Origin: Microstegium vimineum
Taxonomy: Eukaryota; Streptophyta; Magnoliopsida; Poales; Poaceae
Reading direction: 5' to 3'
Assembly (NCBI GenBank): GCA_022036555.1
Contig: CM039141.1
Coordinates: 2,019,773-2,083,772, forward strand
Length of the DNA stretch: 64,000 nucleotides
The position numbers were made by a program, and so were the translations under genes. The notes under the pieces are model-generated. The model worked only from the letters and a program-made list of their open reading frames with translations, searched no databases and was not told the DNA's origin. Position 1 is the stretch's first letter. Each line of letters begins with the position of its first letter. This document shows, in pieces, positions 34,164 to 47,900 of this stretch.

Positions 34164-35508
34164 TGTCGGTGTTATGACCCAGGGGGTCAAGACCACCAAC
34201 TAGTAAATTTGTATATTGCGTGCTCCCTCTCCCAGATGTGATGCAAGAAGAACACAAGATTTATCCTCGTTCGGGCAAAGAAGGCCCTACGTCCAGCGGG
34301 GGAGGATGGATTGTATTATCTTGCACCGAAGTGCTCGTAGAGGGGGTGTACAAGCAGGTTTACACCGGGGTGCTCAGAGTGAGCTGAAGCCTAGGACTAG
34401 CAAGGCTATCCTAGGTGAGTGTGGATTGCTTGAGATGTTGATCAAGCCATCGGGTGTGGTGTGTGCGACTTGGCACTTGATGTATGTGGGTCAGAGCTGA
34501 TGTCTCGGCTCGTTGAGAGATCTCCGATGTCCGAATGCGTGAGCCGATACGAATGCGCATGTCCTTTCTTCTATCCCAGCGTCCCCTTTTATAGATCAAG
34601 GGGAGGTCTGAGAGTACAGAGATCCTAGACTGTAGAGGCATGGGAGAGGTGTCCGCGGCGCCATGTTTGCGGTGGGACGTCGATCGCTGTAGCGGCGTGG
34701 CCTTCCCGTCCTTCTGGTGTTCAGGGCATGGTGATGACGGACTGGACGTTGCCGAACGTCCGCCGAACGTCATGGCGCAGTACGGTTGACCTCCTGTAGA
34801 TGGGTACAAGGTTCACAGCCGATGCGGAGTGGACTGGACGGGAGCCATGCCGGAGTGGTTGGAGGTGACGGTCGAGCCCCTGGGTCGAGGGGCGTCCAGG
34901 CCTACGTGACCCTGACATACCCCTGGAAACACGGTCGAGGGCTGCCCCATTCAATATTCGAGAGGGTGCCTTTGGCCTCCGTACTCCAGGCATGGCCACA
35001 GTGGCCGTACGATCGTCGGAGAGTCCGGGTATGGGTGACGAGTTGATAGATTTGACCGTGGTAGAGGGTTCCCATGGCGTTAGGCGGGAGCAAGTAGGCG
35101 TATTGGATTCTCCTTGCCCATACTGGGAGTAGGTAAGCTAATCGAGCCTCCTGCGTGCGGGTTGTTCGATCGACCCCCTATCCGTCATTCGAGGGGTTGA
35201 GGTCGAGGCGGAGGGGGAGGGGTCTTTCGTTCGACCCCTGTCCGTCAGTCGAGGTCGAAGCGGAGGAGGAGTCGTTCATTCGACCCCCTGTCCGTCAGTC
35301 GAGGTCGAGGCGGAGGGGTGTCCTGCCTACTGTTTTTCCAGTAATGGGCCGGCCCACGACTGGTCACTGTTGTTGGTGAGGTAAGCCTTCGTTTGATGGC
35401 CTTCTGCCACTGATTGGGCTGCTGATCGGATTCTGCCTCAAAAAATGGTTGCTATGTTAAGCATTAGATTATCGCAGGTTAGGGTACCCCTTACCTTTGT
35501 ACCCGACA
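34164..35508 (-). repeat. 5' LTR of the gypsy element
   Basis: A 1345-bp LTR, direct repeat of 26315-27694, with scattered substitutions and indels. The minus strand adjoining its left end is the primer binding site. Confidence 0.9.
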
Positions 35509-35513
35509 AATGG

Positions 35514-35788
35514 GAAAAAAAGACCTGAGAGGGTTTATAGTCCTTCGTCCTCCTTAGGTGAGTCCTGTTGACATATGGTCAATGATGATGGCCTTACACC
35601 ATAGCATAGTCTACTCATAGCGCCATCTATTGTAGCCTAGTCCGCACTAGTGTCGCATGCGTGTATTTGTCACGAGCCACGACGTCCTATTCCGTCGACA
35701 ACATTGTAGGCTGGCATTATCAATCGATCATGATGCTCCATCCTGCCCGAGGGGACGACGTGGTTAATGATCTTTCCGGATGAATGTC
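35514..35788. mobile_element. Probable continuation of the older LTR / other transposon
   Basis: Sequence right of the gypsy target site has no coding signal. By position it should continue the broken LTR that ends at 26314. The gap at 35789 cuts it off before its boundary, so the assignment is positional. Confidence 0.3.
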
Positions 35789-35888
35789 NNNNNNNNNNNN
35801 NNNNNNNNNNNNNNNNNNNNNNNNNNNNNNNNNNNNNNNNNNNNNNNNNNNNNNNNNNNNNNNNNNNNNNNNNNNNNNNNNNNNNNNN
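35789..35888. other. Assembly gap (100 N)
   Basis: Exactly 100 ambiguous bases. It separates the transposon nest from the first visible exon of the CHD gene, so the gene's 5' exons, promoter and N-terminus (roughly 200 residues) are absent from this window or lie in unplaced sequence. Confidence 0.98.
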
Positions 35889-35956
35889 GCTTTATTTGTG
35901 TCTGTATACATGGTGTTACAACCCAAGTTGATTGTCATGTTTTCTTATATTTGTAG

Positions 35957-38900
35957 AAGATGATCCCGCTGATGTGGATTTTGAGCCAGACAGCGAAACA
36001 GACAAGGCTACTGACAAGGTCATCTATTTACTTAATTGCTCTGCATGGAATGACATATAACTGTAACATGCTACAGTTTCCACATATTAAGCTACATCCT
36101 CCTTTTATTATTTGGGTTAGCTTGTGTAGGGAAATTTTGTTACAACTATGTTCGAGAATCTATATGCTGCTGCACAGTTATGAAGTTGTTTGCATATATT
36201 TATGAATATGAGCCGGTGATATTAAAAATAGTGCCTTAGTTGAACTCCAACTTACATAAAATGAACCGTTTCTTCAGTTGGTGTAATAGACCCAAGAACA
36301 CAAATTATATCTTAGCATCAGATAGGTAATCCAGAGGAAATATATTCATAGAATGATTGTATGTGGAATAAACTTATGCAAGCAAAATCATGTGAATGTT
36401 CAGAACCTTGGATGGATTTGGCTCTTTGGTATTCTTGAACAAGGTGATAAAATATGCTAAATGTGATTTCTGTGGGCCATCTTGACTGCATCAGCTGCAA
36501 TCTGCACTCTGCAGTTGTTTCTAACCGAGTCCTCGAGTAGTTCTATTTGGACCTTTTGGTATTATGCTAAGGCACTTGACCTTTCTCGTGTGATCATTTC
36601 TGCAGCAGTTTGGAATGCTTATTTATTTGTACTGTGATCAGATGAGCGCGCTTTTTGGCCTACAAATTGTCCACTAAGGCCCTATTTTCTATATATAAAA
36701 TTTGTTTCATAGCTATGTTATTGTGTTTTCTTCTGAATTGCTCAGTTATTGGCCCATTCAAGGAAATTTATCAAGTTAATGTTATTCATTTTTTTTGTAT
36801 TCGAGCTATTGGATTTTTTTGCTTGACTATCTACCCTCTGAAACACTTAACTCACAGGATAAGTTTATGGATAGTGAGAATTCTGATGGGGACGACGATG
36901 ATGACCTTGAACTCTCAGATGATGAAGATGATGATTTTGTTGAGAATCGGAGGCAACCAAAACGACTTAAGATTGTAGCAACTAAAACTTCCAAGGGAAG
37001 AAAGTTGCCCATGCCAGCTCAACCAAAACGAGGGATGTCTCACAGTGATGAAGAATATTCTTCAGGAAAAGACTCGGATGTTCCCAGTGATTCTGATTTC
37101 AAACATGGATCGAAAAAACCTGACAGGTTGCATCAGAAACCTGTGGGCCGCAGTGATGTTGCCCCAATCAATTCTCATAATGAGCTTCGAACTTCTGGAA
37201 GGAGGAGGACGGTGAAAAAGATCTCATATGCTGAAAGCGAAGAAAGTGATGATAGTGAGGAGAAGTCAACTAAACAACAAAAGGTGAGCTGAGTACAAAT
37301 TATTAGTGAGATAGCAATTTTTTCACTGAGGAATCATAATGGATAACTGACCAACTAGTTCTTGTCATGTATGGCTTGTTGTCGTGCTGGAGTTGCATAT
37401 GTATTATATTCTTCATGTTGTCATTCAGTTCCTGATTCTCACTTTTAAGTTGCTTCTTTGGCAATAGAGAATCTACATATGTCTTCTAAACTTTCCTCTC
37501 TATTTTATTGTCTATTGTTATTATGCGTTAATTGAAGTTACTTTCTTGTGATCGCGTGGAGATTCATATATATTATGGCCACCTTAACAAGTTTTAATGT
37601 AATCTAGCTCATGAAGGAGGAGCCGGAAGAGGAAGACGGAGAAACAATTGAAAAAGTTCTTTGGCATCAACCCAAGGGTGTAGCTGAAGAGGCAATAAGG
37701 AATCACCAGTCAGCTCAACCTACTGTTGCCAGCCTAACATCGGACTTCAATCAACAGTGGGACAAATTAGAGTTCTATATAAAATGGAAAGGCCAGTCTT
37801 ACCTACATTGTCAATGGAAGACGTTATCAGAACTCCAAAGTGTAAGTACTTATGTAGACTAAATATAGATTATGTTATCTGTATGCTAGTTAGGTGTATG
37901 TGGCTATGTGCTAAATCTTTTGTCTTTCTTCTAAATCTACTTTCATTCATATAACCTCTACATGACAGGTTAGTGGATTCAAGAAGGTAATAAATTACAC
38001 GAAAAGAGTTGCTGAGGAACAGAGGTACAAGAGGGCACTATCACGTGAAGAGGTAAAACAGTAGACCTTTCATTTCAAATTTAACATGAATTGAAGCATG
38101 GCACCTTTTGTATCTTAGCATCCTCCATAGTATAAAATATGAATAGTAACTCAATGACAAAAATTCACAATGTAAAGGAAATGCTTGTGCCTCTTCCTGT
38201 TATGGAAGGTTCCTGATTTTTGCATAGTAGTTATTTTGATGATGTTCAAAACGAAGTCAATGTTAGGTTTATATTCACTGCTATTAATTAGTGATCATGG
38301 TGTGATATTTGCCTGTGTTCATAGGCTTCTTTACTTGGCAGCATATTAAATTTTAATATGTTTCTCTGGTTATGCTAACGTATTCATATATCAGGTTGAG
38401 GTGCATGATGTGGGCAAGGAGATGGAGCTGGATCTTATTAAACAATATAGTCAGGTTGACTGTTGATATACACTGTTCAATCGCTTTGCATATTGTCTAA
38501 CATTGAATCTTCAGGTTGAACGGATATTTGCTGATAGGGTCAGCAAAGCTGATGGAGATGATCTGGTTCCTGAATATTTAGTCAAATGGCAAGGACTTCC
38601 TTATGCAGAATCTACCTGGTAATTTTCATGGCATAGTATCCAGTTTATTGGTTATGATTATTGTTTTGCACATGGATGAGCTTCGATCATAAATACAATA
38701 TATCTTTACCTCTGTTGATTCAGAGTATGATTATGTGTGATGATCTTTCATACATTTTATATTCTATCTGGTGGATGTTAATATCTTTGTTGTAGGAAAT
38801 AGGAGCACGCCTTTACTGTTAATTTAATATGCATTAGTCTCTCTGACCTTGTTTTTGGTGCACTATTTCAGGGAAAAAGACACAGATATCGATTTTGCTC

Positions 38901-41900
38901 AAGATGCAATTGATGAATATAAGGTAAGGTACTCATTACCCTATAGGAGTTTCTGTAATTGTACCTAAGTGTGTAATTTTGTATCGTGACTAGCTTTACA
39001 CTAAATGGTAGGCTCGTGAAGCTGCCTCAGCTATACTTGGGAAAACAGTAGATTTCCAACGAAAGAGAAGCAAAGGTAACTCATCCTACTTATTATTTTT
39101 CCAGAAAATATTCAATACATAAGGCATACTAGTTAAAAACTCTTGTATGCTATTTTGTTCCTTCTGTGTAGTTTGTCACCTTTGTTCTCCGTTATAAAGT
39201 CTTCAATTAGTATGCTATCTACCACGAAACTATGATGTCAAATTAAGTGATCCTTATCCCTTTGGGAATCTACGATGTTCTTGTGTTCATAGTTCGAATA
39301 TGGATTTGCATTGGCTTACCCTTTTCTTTGGGTTTTTAGGGGATCCAATGCACTTTTTCTAGCACCAATAGATCACTATTGTTGAGTTTAACTGAATCAA
39401 ACTTTATGTTTCCAGCTAGTTTGAGGAGGCTTGATGACCAGCCAGAATGGCTAAAAGCTGGCAAGCTTCGTGATTATCAGCTGGAAGGACTAAACTTTCT
39501 CGTCAATGGGTATGCAAGATCAGTATGAATATACATATATGCACAACAGAATACAAATACTTCGTTTTCTGATTGTTTGATTGGTAACACAGGTGGAGAA
39601 ACGATACTAATGTTATACTTGCTGATGAAATGGGCCTGGGAAAAACTATCCAATCTGTTTCCATGCTTGGCTTCCTTCATGTAATTGTTTCCCGTTGTTT
39701 TTGCTTGTCATCATTATGATGAATGAAATTGTCTTTTAATATTAATATCTGACATATCTGTCGCAGAATGCTCAAGAAATCAATGGCCCATTTCTTGTAG
39801 TTGTGCCACTGTCAACATTGTCGAACTGGGCAAAGGAATTTCGGAAGTGGCTGCCCAACATGAATGTTGTCATTTATGTTGGCAACCGTGCCAGCAGAGA
39901 GGTATATGATACTATTAAATTTGTTCTCCATCTGTTTTTTGTATGCGATCTAGCTGCCATTGTCAAATGTTGGCAACAAGAATTATCGACTAAAATCGTA
40001 TTGTATATTATTAATTTTTGCAATATATAATCTTGAGCTGAAAATACCAATTATTGTTACTGCTGAGAATTAATTTATTCGCTGTTAGCACTAGTATTTC
40101 ATATCATCTGTATGAGAGACTGCTCCTGCTGTATGAATATTTTGAACTGGCTAGTAACTTTGGATATCATCTTGTAAATTGCATAGTGTTAGAAATTAAA
40201 AGCCTTTGTAAAAAAGAAATATTAGGAATATAAAAGGCTGGTACAATAAAATAATATCTTATGGAATTTACCTGGTTTATATTTTTTGTGACAACTCAAC
40301 AATATCACGATTTTTAACGTAGATCACTTTCTATGATGGACCTGTATGTATTACTTCCATTCTACTTTCTATGATTTCGATAAGTTTAGAGAAACCAATA
40401 TGATAAGCTGAGGAAACTTGAATGGTCAAAAGGACTGTCAAACCTTCCTGTTTCTCTTTTTTGGGTTTAAGGGATTTACCTCAGTCTTAGCAAAGCTGAG
40501 ACTGTCAAGTGTCAACATTTACAGCATTCAACAAGTGCAGGACAGTCACCATTCACCTCCCCAACACCAACTATAACCATAAAACTAATAGGTACAAAAA
40601 CAACCAAGAATTATAGAGAACTTCCTATGCTCCACAAAGACCAAAAGCCACCAGATTCCCTGACTTGACTGGCTCTTCAAAAGAAGTACCACTGCTCAGT
40701 AATCCATCATCTCGTGGGATTGCCGGTCACCTGTGTTCTCATACATGAAGCTATCTTCAGGTTTTGGTACCTTGTCCAGCCAGAAATCCTGGCTGCCATA
40801 GACACCAACCTCTTAGCTCTTCCAAGTTTGGAGTTTAAGAACTGGAGCTTGTCTTGAGGGCAAAGCAGTTTCCAACTTTGCACCATGACAGCAATCTTTT
40901 GCAGCGGTATATTCATATTCCTTCTAGATCAAGTTCTGAAAACACATAGCATTTCTTATTTTCCAAAGCCCCCACAGAAGCCAGTCTGTCTTCAAAACAG
41001 GACTTCATCTTTATGAAGCTGTAGTCTATCTATGTTATAATAATATCACATGTCGTTGAGATGAAACCTTTTCTAAACATGGATCTGTGCACAAAAACTC
41101 TATATATTGATGTGCGTAGCATTTTTCTTTTTTGCTTTTCTTTAGGGTATGGAATTGTTTTTTTTTTCTTGCCTCCTTTCTCATTCTGTTTGCTTAGTTG
41201 GCTTGAGGATTCTTAAGGCACAAAATTTTAACTAATACACTTTCTAATTTTGTTTTATTCACCTTGGTTGTATCTTTTTGCTATTTGCCACAGATGTGCC
41301 AGCAGCATGAATTTTTTTCAGACAAGAAGGGTGGGCGTCATGTAAAATTCCACACGTTGATAACTACGTACGAGGTGATTCTCAAGGACAAAGCTGTTCT
41401 TTCCAAGATCAAATGGAACTATCTTATGGTTGATGAAGCCCACCGGTTGAAAAATTCTGAAGCATCACTGTATACGACCCTTTTGGTATGAAACAATTTC
41501 TTAGCTTCTGTATCATGTAACTTTTGCTGGGATAATGATGAGACTAATTTTGTATTGCTTCTACAGGAATTCAGCACTAAGAACAAGCTGCTTATCACTG
41601 GAACACCTTTGCAGAACAGTGTGGAAGAGCTTTGGTACACCATCTTTTATGTGTAGTTATAATAGTTAACTTATGTTATATGTGGAAATGCCATCTTTTA
41701 TGTGGAGACGTGGAGTTATAATATTTTAAAAAACAGCAATCTGTTTGCAGTTGCTATATCTGAGCTGATCCAGTTTTGATAATCTTTTTGAATCCTTCAT
41801 TTTTCTTTTGTTTCTGAGCTTTTTTTTTTTGTAGGGCATTACTTCATTTCCTTGATCCAGTCAAATTCAACAGCAAGGATAGTTTTGTTGAGAGATACAA

Positions 41901-44900
41901 AAATTTGAGTTCCTTCAACGAAACTGAGGTAGTGTTTCAAATAAAAGCTTTATTTTCGCTGATCAGCATATAATATGTTGGTTTTCCGTTGATTGGAACC
42001 CATAACTTCTTTTGCTGGTTTTCTTATAGCTTGCGAATCTGCATAAGGAATTGAGGCCTCATATTCTACGGCGGGTTATAAAAGATGTTGAGAAGTCTTT
42101 ACCTCCTAAAATTGAGAGGATTCTACGTGTCGAGATGTCACCCCTTCAGAAACAGTGAGTACTCATTGCTAATTTTCTTGAACCTCTTCGTTTTTTGATA
42201 AGTTTTCTATTAGTTTGGACGGAACCCGCATTCTTAAACCTTTTATTTTTTCCTACAAGCTCCAAACCCTGCATGGACCTTGGAGCTGCCAAACGTGCCC
42301 TTATTTTACATTGAGGCTAATTTCTTTTTGTTTTTTTTACTAGGTACTACAAGTGGATTTTAGAGCGCAATTTTCAGAATCTAAATAAAGGAGTCCGTGG
42401 GAATCAGGTTTTTGTTACATCTTGTTCTTTTAATCAATTTCTTATGTTTTTATATTTTCTGTGGCTTTAGTTATTTCATAGGCACATTTGGTTATTTTTT
42501 GTTGGCCACCGCTCTGTTCTATCTTTGAATTGAATGTAATTTGGTTGTCTGATTGTCTCAGTATATAGCAAATTAACCATTATGTCCCGACATGAATATA
42601 TGCCATTGCTGCTTGTCTAGGACTATTTTTCTTGCTAAATGCTGTGGTGTTTGCTAGGATTATCTTTATTGGAACAATGTTACTATTCTTTCTCACCTGC
42701 TATTGCTAGCTCAAGCAGTTTCTCACCTGCTATTGCTAGCTCAAGCAGTTTCTAACCTGGCTGTGCATTACCTATCAAATTGGAGCATGGGCAAGGCCAC
42801 AAGGCAACAATTGGCCGTTGTGAGTCAAATCTGCTCCCCCCATGTGGGCAAGGATTGATTGTTTATAACTTCATGTTCTGATCTAGTTTGGCAACAGTTA
42901 TTCTTAAGACATAGCCAAATCTGCTCTCCAAAAATAAGTTGTCTTGCTATCATGTTTTATGTGATTGTCATTGACTTGATCATGGCATATGCAGGTATCA
43001 CTTCTTAACATTGTTGTTGAATTGAAGAAATGCTGCAACCATCCATTCTTGTTTGAAAGTGCCGATCACGGTTATGGTGGAGATAGCATTGGTGATCGGA
43101 ATAAAGTTGAACGCATTGCTATGAGTAGTGGGAAACTTGTCTTGTTGGACAAGCTATTGGTGAGACTGCGGGAGACTAACCATCGTGTGCTTATATTCTC
43201 ACAGGTTTGTATTTACAAGTTTATCACCACACAATGTGGTTATTCAAATTTAGAGAGTCGTAACATTTTATTTCCTTTTTTCTCTGCTGTGGTCCCCCGG
43301 ACTAAGCACAATGCTAGACTCCTAGAGGCATCGAACCTATAACCAAATCAATTCTGCATTGTGGTTTGGTCTGGTTCAAACCAGCACTACAGGTGCCCTA
43401 AGAGAGAGCAAAAAAGTGAGTGTTACTTGGATGCCAACCTGCCGAATACACCTTTGGGAGTCTTTGAGCTTAAGTTAGGGGCAGCTGGTTGCCAGAATAT
43501 GTCAACATCATGATATAGTAACAAAAAAATTGGAAAACTGATATAAATCTGATTTTAACAAACTACTTTCTTCAGTAAAAAAGTAGTTTTTTTTTTTCAC
43601 GATACGATTATTTTATGACACTAGCAAAGAGGCATTTGGAGGGACATCTGTTGAAAAATGTTTGAAAATGACAAGAATCGGAAACCAAATGTTTGAATGA
43701 ACTTTAGTTATTACTAAATGACAGGTGTTGGGAAACCAAAACAATGAATTTGTTTGGTGTTTGCCTAGCCGAATGAAACCTTCATGTTCAGAGGCTGAGG
43801 CACTTGCTTATTTTTCTTGGTAACTCTGTAGGCCCCAACTTAAACATTGTAATCTAATTTCGTTTCTTCATGATAATGAAATTCATCTCAACCGTTGTGG
43901 AAAAAATTCCTACTTATTGTTGGAGTATATGTATTCAGGCCCATGAGGCCCATGTATGACTCTACTATATAGCTACCCTTCTAGGGTTAGCCCAGTAATT
44001 GAATCAGCTATTCTAGCATGGTATCACGCTAAGTTTTTTTCCCCTCTCTCCTACCTCCAGCTGCCGCCAGGAGCAGGGCGCCGCCGCCACTGCCTCCATG
44101 GCCGGCCCTCCCCCTCCCCCCCCCCTCCCCCCCACCTCCCCCCTCTCCTTCCTACTTCCACATGTTCCCTCCGCTTCCCACCACGTGGGCCCAGGTCGCC
44201 GGCACCTCTGCACACGTGGGCGTTTCTGGCGCGGCTCTGCTCGCGGCCGCCGGGGACGCCGCTGAAGACGCCGTCGCGGAGGAGCTTGCGGGCGCGGGCG
44301 AGGCCGTCCTCGCGGGTGCGGGCGGACCCGTGCTCGCGGGTGCAGGCGCGCTGCCTCCATGGCCGCCTTCGGAGTTCCTCCTGGCGCTGAGGCGGCCCAC
44401 GGGGTGCTCCAGGCGGGGGTCTCCGCCACCACTGCAGCCACTGGGGGCCCTGAAGCCGCCGCCTTTGAGATGCCGCCGGGCTGGCTGCCTCCAGGCGCCA
44501 CCTCCACTGCCACAGCTGCGACCATTGGCCTGCTACAGGGGGGCGTCGGGTCCGGCGGCTACTACTTCCCAGCCCCGCCTCAGCCAATGGCCTTCTCCCT
44601 TCCCCACACCGACCCGACCCTCGCCTCGTCGCCGCCCGGACCGCTACTGTGGCGGGCCAGGCTCGCGTACGCGCAGCTGCCCAAGCTTGGGCGCGCGAGC
44701 GTGATGCGGCCGATCTCCTCGCCCGTCAGATCGTGGAGGCGGAGCAGCTACTTGTCGCCACTCCGGTGTACCACGACGCCAGTGCCACCTCCTCGGGCTG
44801 GACTCGCCCGGCCCTTACCGTGGTGCACTGGCCCGACTCAGCGGATCCACTCGTCGCGCAGTTGCACTACCAGGCCGACGGTGTTCAGAACATCCGGAGC

Positions 44901-47900
44901 TTGGTCCCGATCGTGCTTGACTCTGAGTCGGCCTCTTTCACCCGCTGGCGGGACCTGGTCCTCCTCATCCTCCGCCGCTACGCCCTCGACGACCACGTCC
45001 TCACCGACGCTCCACCAGCGGCTCGGACCGCGGCCTGGTTGCGCCTCGACAACATCGTCCTGTCTTGGATCCTCGGGACTATCTCCCTCGACCTCCACGA
45101 CCTCGTCCGCGACGGCCCTGAGAGCACGGCACGTCGTGCCTGGCTGGCTCTTGAGGGTCAGTTCCTGGGCAACGCCGAGGCCCGGGCCCTGCACCTTGAC
45201 GCGGCCTTCCGTACCTTCGTCCAGGGTGACCTCTCCGTCGGCGACTATTGTCGGAAGATGAAGACCATGGCCGACTCCCTCGGGGACCTCGGCTGGCCCG
45301 TGGAGGACCGGGTCTTGGTCCTCAACGTCCTCCGCGACCTCAGCGAGCGCTACGACCACCTCCGCACGTGGATCGCCAGGACGAGGCCCTTCCCCTCCTT
45401 CTGCAGGTCCGTGACGACCTGTGCATGGAGGAGATCACTCAGGGTGTCCAGCCTGGGCCCCTTCCCGCTCTGGGGTCTTCGTCCTCCTCGACAGCCCTCG
45501 CCACCACTCCTCCACCCCTTCCTGCCGCTACGCCTGCGTCCTCCCTGCTAGGTCCTCCTCCTCTCGGGCCGAGTGGGGGTGGGGGTGGGGGGCGTGGTGG
45601 CCGCTGTCGACTCGGGGGGCGTGGCTCAGGTTCGGGCCGTGGAGCTACTTCGACACCGCCACGGGGTGCTGCCCGGCCCACCTTCACCAACCCTTGGACC
45701 GGGCGCATCTCCATGTGGCCCTTCCAGGCTACTGGGGGCGACACTCGTCCGCCGGCGGCCATGCTCACCGGGGTCCCGTTCACCCCGACCTCGACGCCTT
45801 GGACTCCACCTCCCGGGGTCGCGCCCGGGTCTGTCGGTTGGGATCCGACGGCCTTGGCCCGCGCCTTCAGCACCTTGACCCTCACTCCTCCAGTCGGCCA
45901 GGACTGGGTCGCGGACTCGGGTGCCACCTTCCATACCACCTCCGACCCCGGTATACTCTCCTCTGCCCACCCTCCCTCCCACCCTTTGTCCATCATGGTC
46001 GTGAATGGATCGTGTCTTCCTGTCACTTCCGTCGGTGCCGCTCACACTCAAGGTCCGTTTTGGCTTCCTGATGTCCTGGTTGCTCCCTCTATGGTTCACA
46101 ACCTTCTTTCCATTCGTCGTTTTACAGCTGACAACTCTTGTTCTGTTGAATTTGACTCCTCTGGTCTTACTGTGAAGGATTTGTCTTCCCGTCGTCCTCT
46201 ACTCCGCTGTGACAACTCGGGGCCCCTTTACACCCTTCGGTTTCCTGCATCCACTTCTTCCGCTTCGCCCTCCGGGTCGCCAGCTGCTTTCGCCACCACT
46301 TCTTCCTCCACGACATGGCACCAACGTCTTGGGCATCCTGGCCATGCCATTTTGACACAACTTAGCAGTAGATCCGACATACCATGTACTCACTCTCATG
46401 ATGAGCACCTTTGTCATGCTTGTCAGCTGGGTCGTCAGGTTCGTCTTCCTTTCCCTACCTCTACTTCACATGCCACCCGGATTTTTGATCTTGTACATTG
46501 CGATCTATGGACGTCTCCTGTCATGAGCATTTCTGGCTATAAGTACTACCTTGTCGTGGTTGATGATTTCTCGCATTATTCTTGGACTTTTCCTTTGCGT
46601 CTCAAGTCCGATGCTTTCTCCACGCTCCTCTACTTCTTCGCTTGGGTGGCCACTCAGTTCGGCCTCACTATCAAGGCCGTCCAGTGTGACAATGGGCGTG
46701 AGTTCGATAACCACACTTCTTGCACCTTCTTCCTCTCTCACGGTATGCAGATCCGCATGTCGTGTCCCTACACCTCCTCCCAGAATGGCAAGGCTGAGCG
46801 CATGATTCGCACCACGAACGACACCATGCGCACCCTTCTCTTCCAGGCTTCGCTTCCTGCTCGTTTCTGGGCTGAGAGTCTCCACACCTCCACCTATCTC
46901 CTCAACCGCCTACCTTCTGTTGCTTGTCCAGCTTCCACACCACACCACGCTCTCTTCGGTACCCCCCTCGTTACGACCACCTTCGTGTCTTCGGGTGTGC
47001 GTGTTACCCTAACACACGACTGCCACCGCTCCCCACAAGCTGGCACCCCGGTCGACCCTGTGTGTCTTCCTCGGATACTCGGATCACAAGGGGTACCGTT
47101 GCTTCGATCTCACCTCTCGTCGGATCCTCATCTCTCGTCACGTGGTGTTTGACGAGTCCGTCTTCCCTTTCTCCACCACCTCACCACCCACCCCCACCTC
47201 ACACCCGGACCTCTTCTCCTTGTTTCCCACTGACATGGTGGATAAACCACCTTTGCCGTTGTTTCCTGCAGGTACTCCTCCTCCGTGCCCCTTGCTGGGC
47301 CCGGCCACCGACGTGTCGTCCTCCAGCCCCTCGCTAGGTACGGACACCGGCCTGACGCCCTCCGGTGCTTGCCCTGCCTCCGATGCGGGTCTGTCGACTT
47401 CGGGACCTGCTGCTTCGGCGGCTCCGCCCCCGCCTGGGTGGCTCGGCCGTGTCTACCAGCGCCGACCGCGTCCGTCTCCGTTGCACCCGGAGCCGGCCGC
47501 ACCGCCACCGGTCCCCTCACCGGTGGCCTCCTCTTCGCCGGCGACGCCTACACCGCCACCTCCGACTACACCTGCCATGCCGGACGTGTACCACCCGCTC
47601 CTCCTGCACCGCCACCCATGTCATGTTCACCCCATGGTGACGCGGTCCGCGGCTGGTATCTTACCGCACCAAGCTCTTGCGGCGATTCCCGGTCAGCCGC
47701 AGGTCTCTCTGGTACCCTCTTCCGTTCGTGACGCCTTGTCGGACCCTCACTGGCGTCACGCGATGGAAGAGGAGTACGCGGCCCTCTCGCCAACCAGACA
47801 TGGGATCTGGTGCCTCGTCCCCTTGGCTCCAACGTCGTCACGGGCAAGTGGATCTGGACACACAAGCGGCGTGCTGATGGCACCCTCGAGCGCTACAAAG

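Larger units (their letters stand above)
26315..35508 (-). mobile_element. Complete gypsy-type LTR retrotransposon, non-autonomous
   Basis: Two direct LTRs (26315-27694 and 34164-35508), each starting TGTCGG and ending CCCGACA, are flanked by a perfect 5-bp duplication AATGG (26310-26314 and 35509-35513). Orientation is minus: next to the right LTR the minus strand reads TTGGCGCGCCAGGTAGGGAG, a tRNA primer-binding-site type known from grass gypsy elements, and next to the left LTR it reads GGGGGCTAC, a polypurine tract. Only a frameshifted gag is present; no protease, reverse transcriptase, RNase H or integrase is detectable. The 4.4 kb between gag and the 3' LTR holds tandem repeats, a duplicate of the gag start and an antisense ORF. 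It must have moved with enzymes supplied by another element. Confidence 0.9.

Noticed and set aside
35720..35938. ORF spanning the N run at 35789-35888
   Set aside because: Same reason: an artefact of unknown bases.
44013..44587. Long minus-strand and alternative-frame ORFs in the 5' part of the copia element
   Set aside because: High GC content suppresses stop codons in all frames; the gag core lies in the plus frame and the others have no domain.
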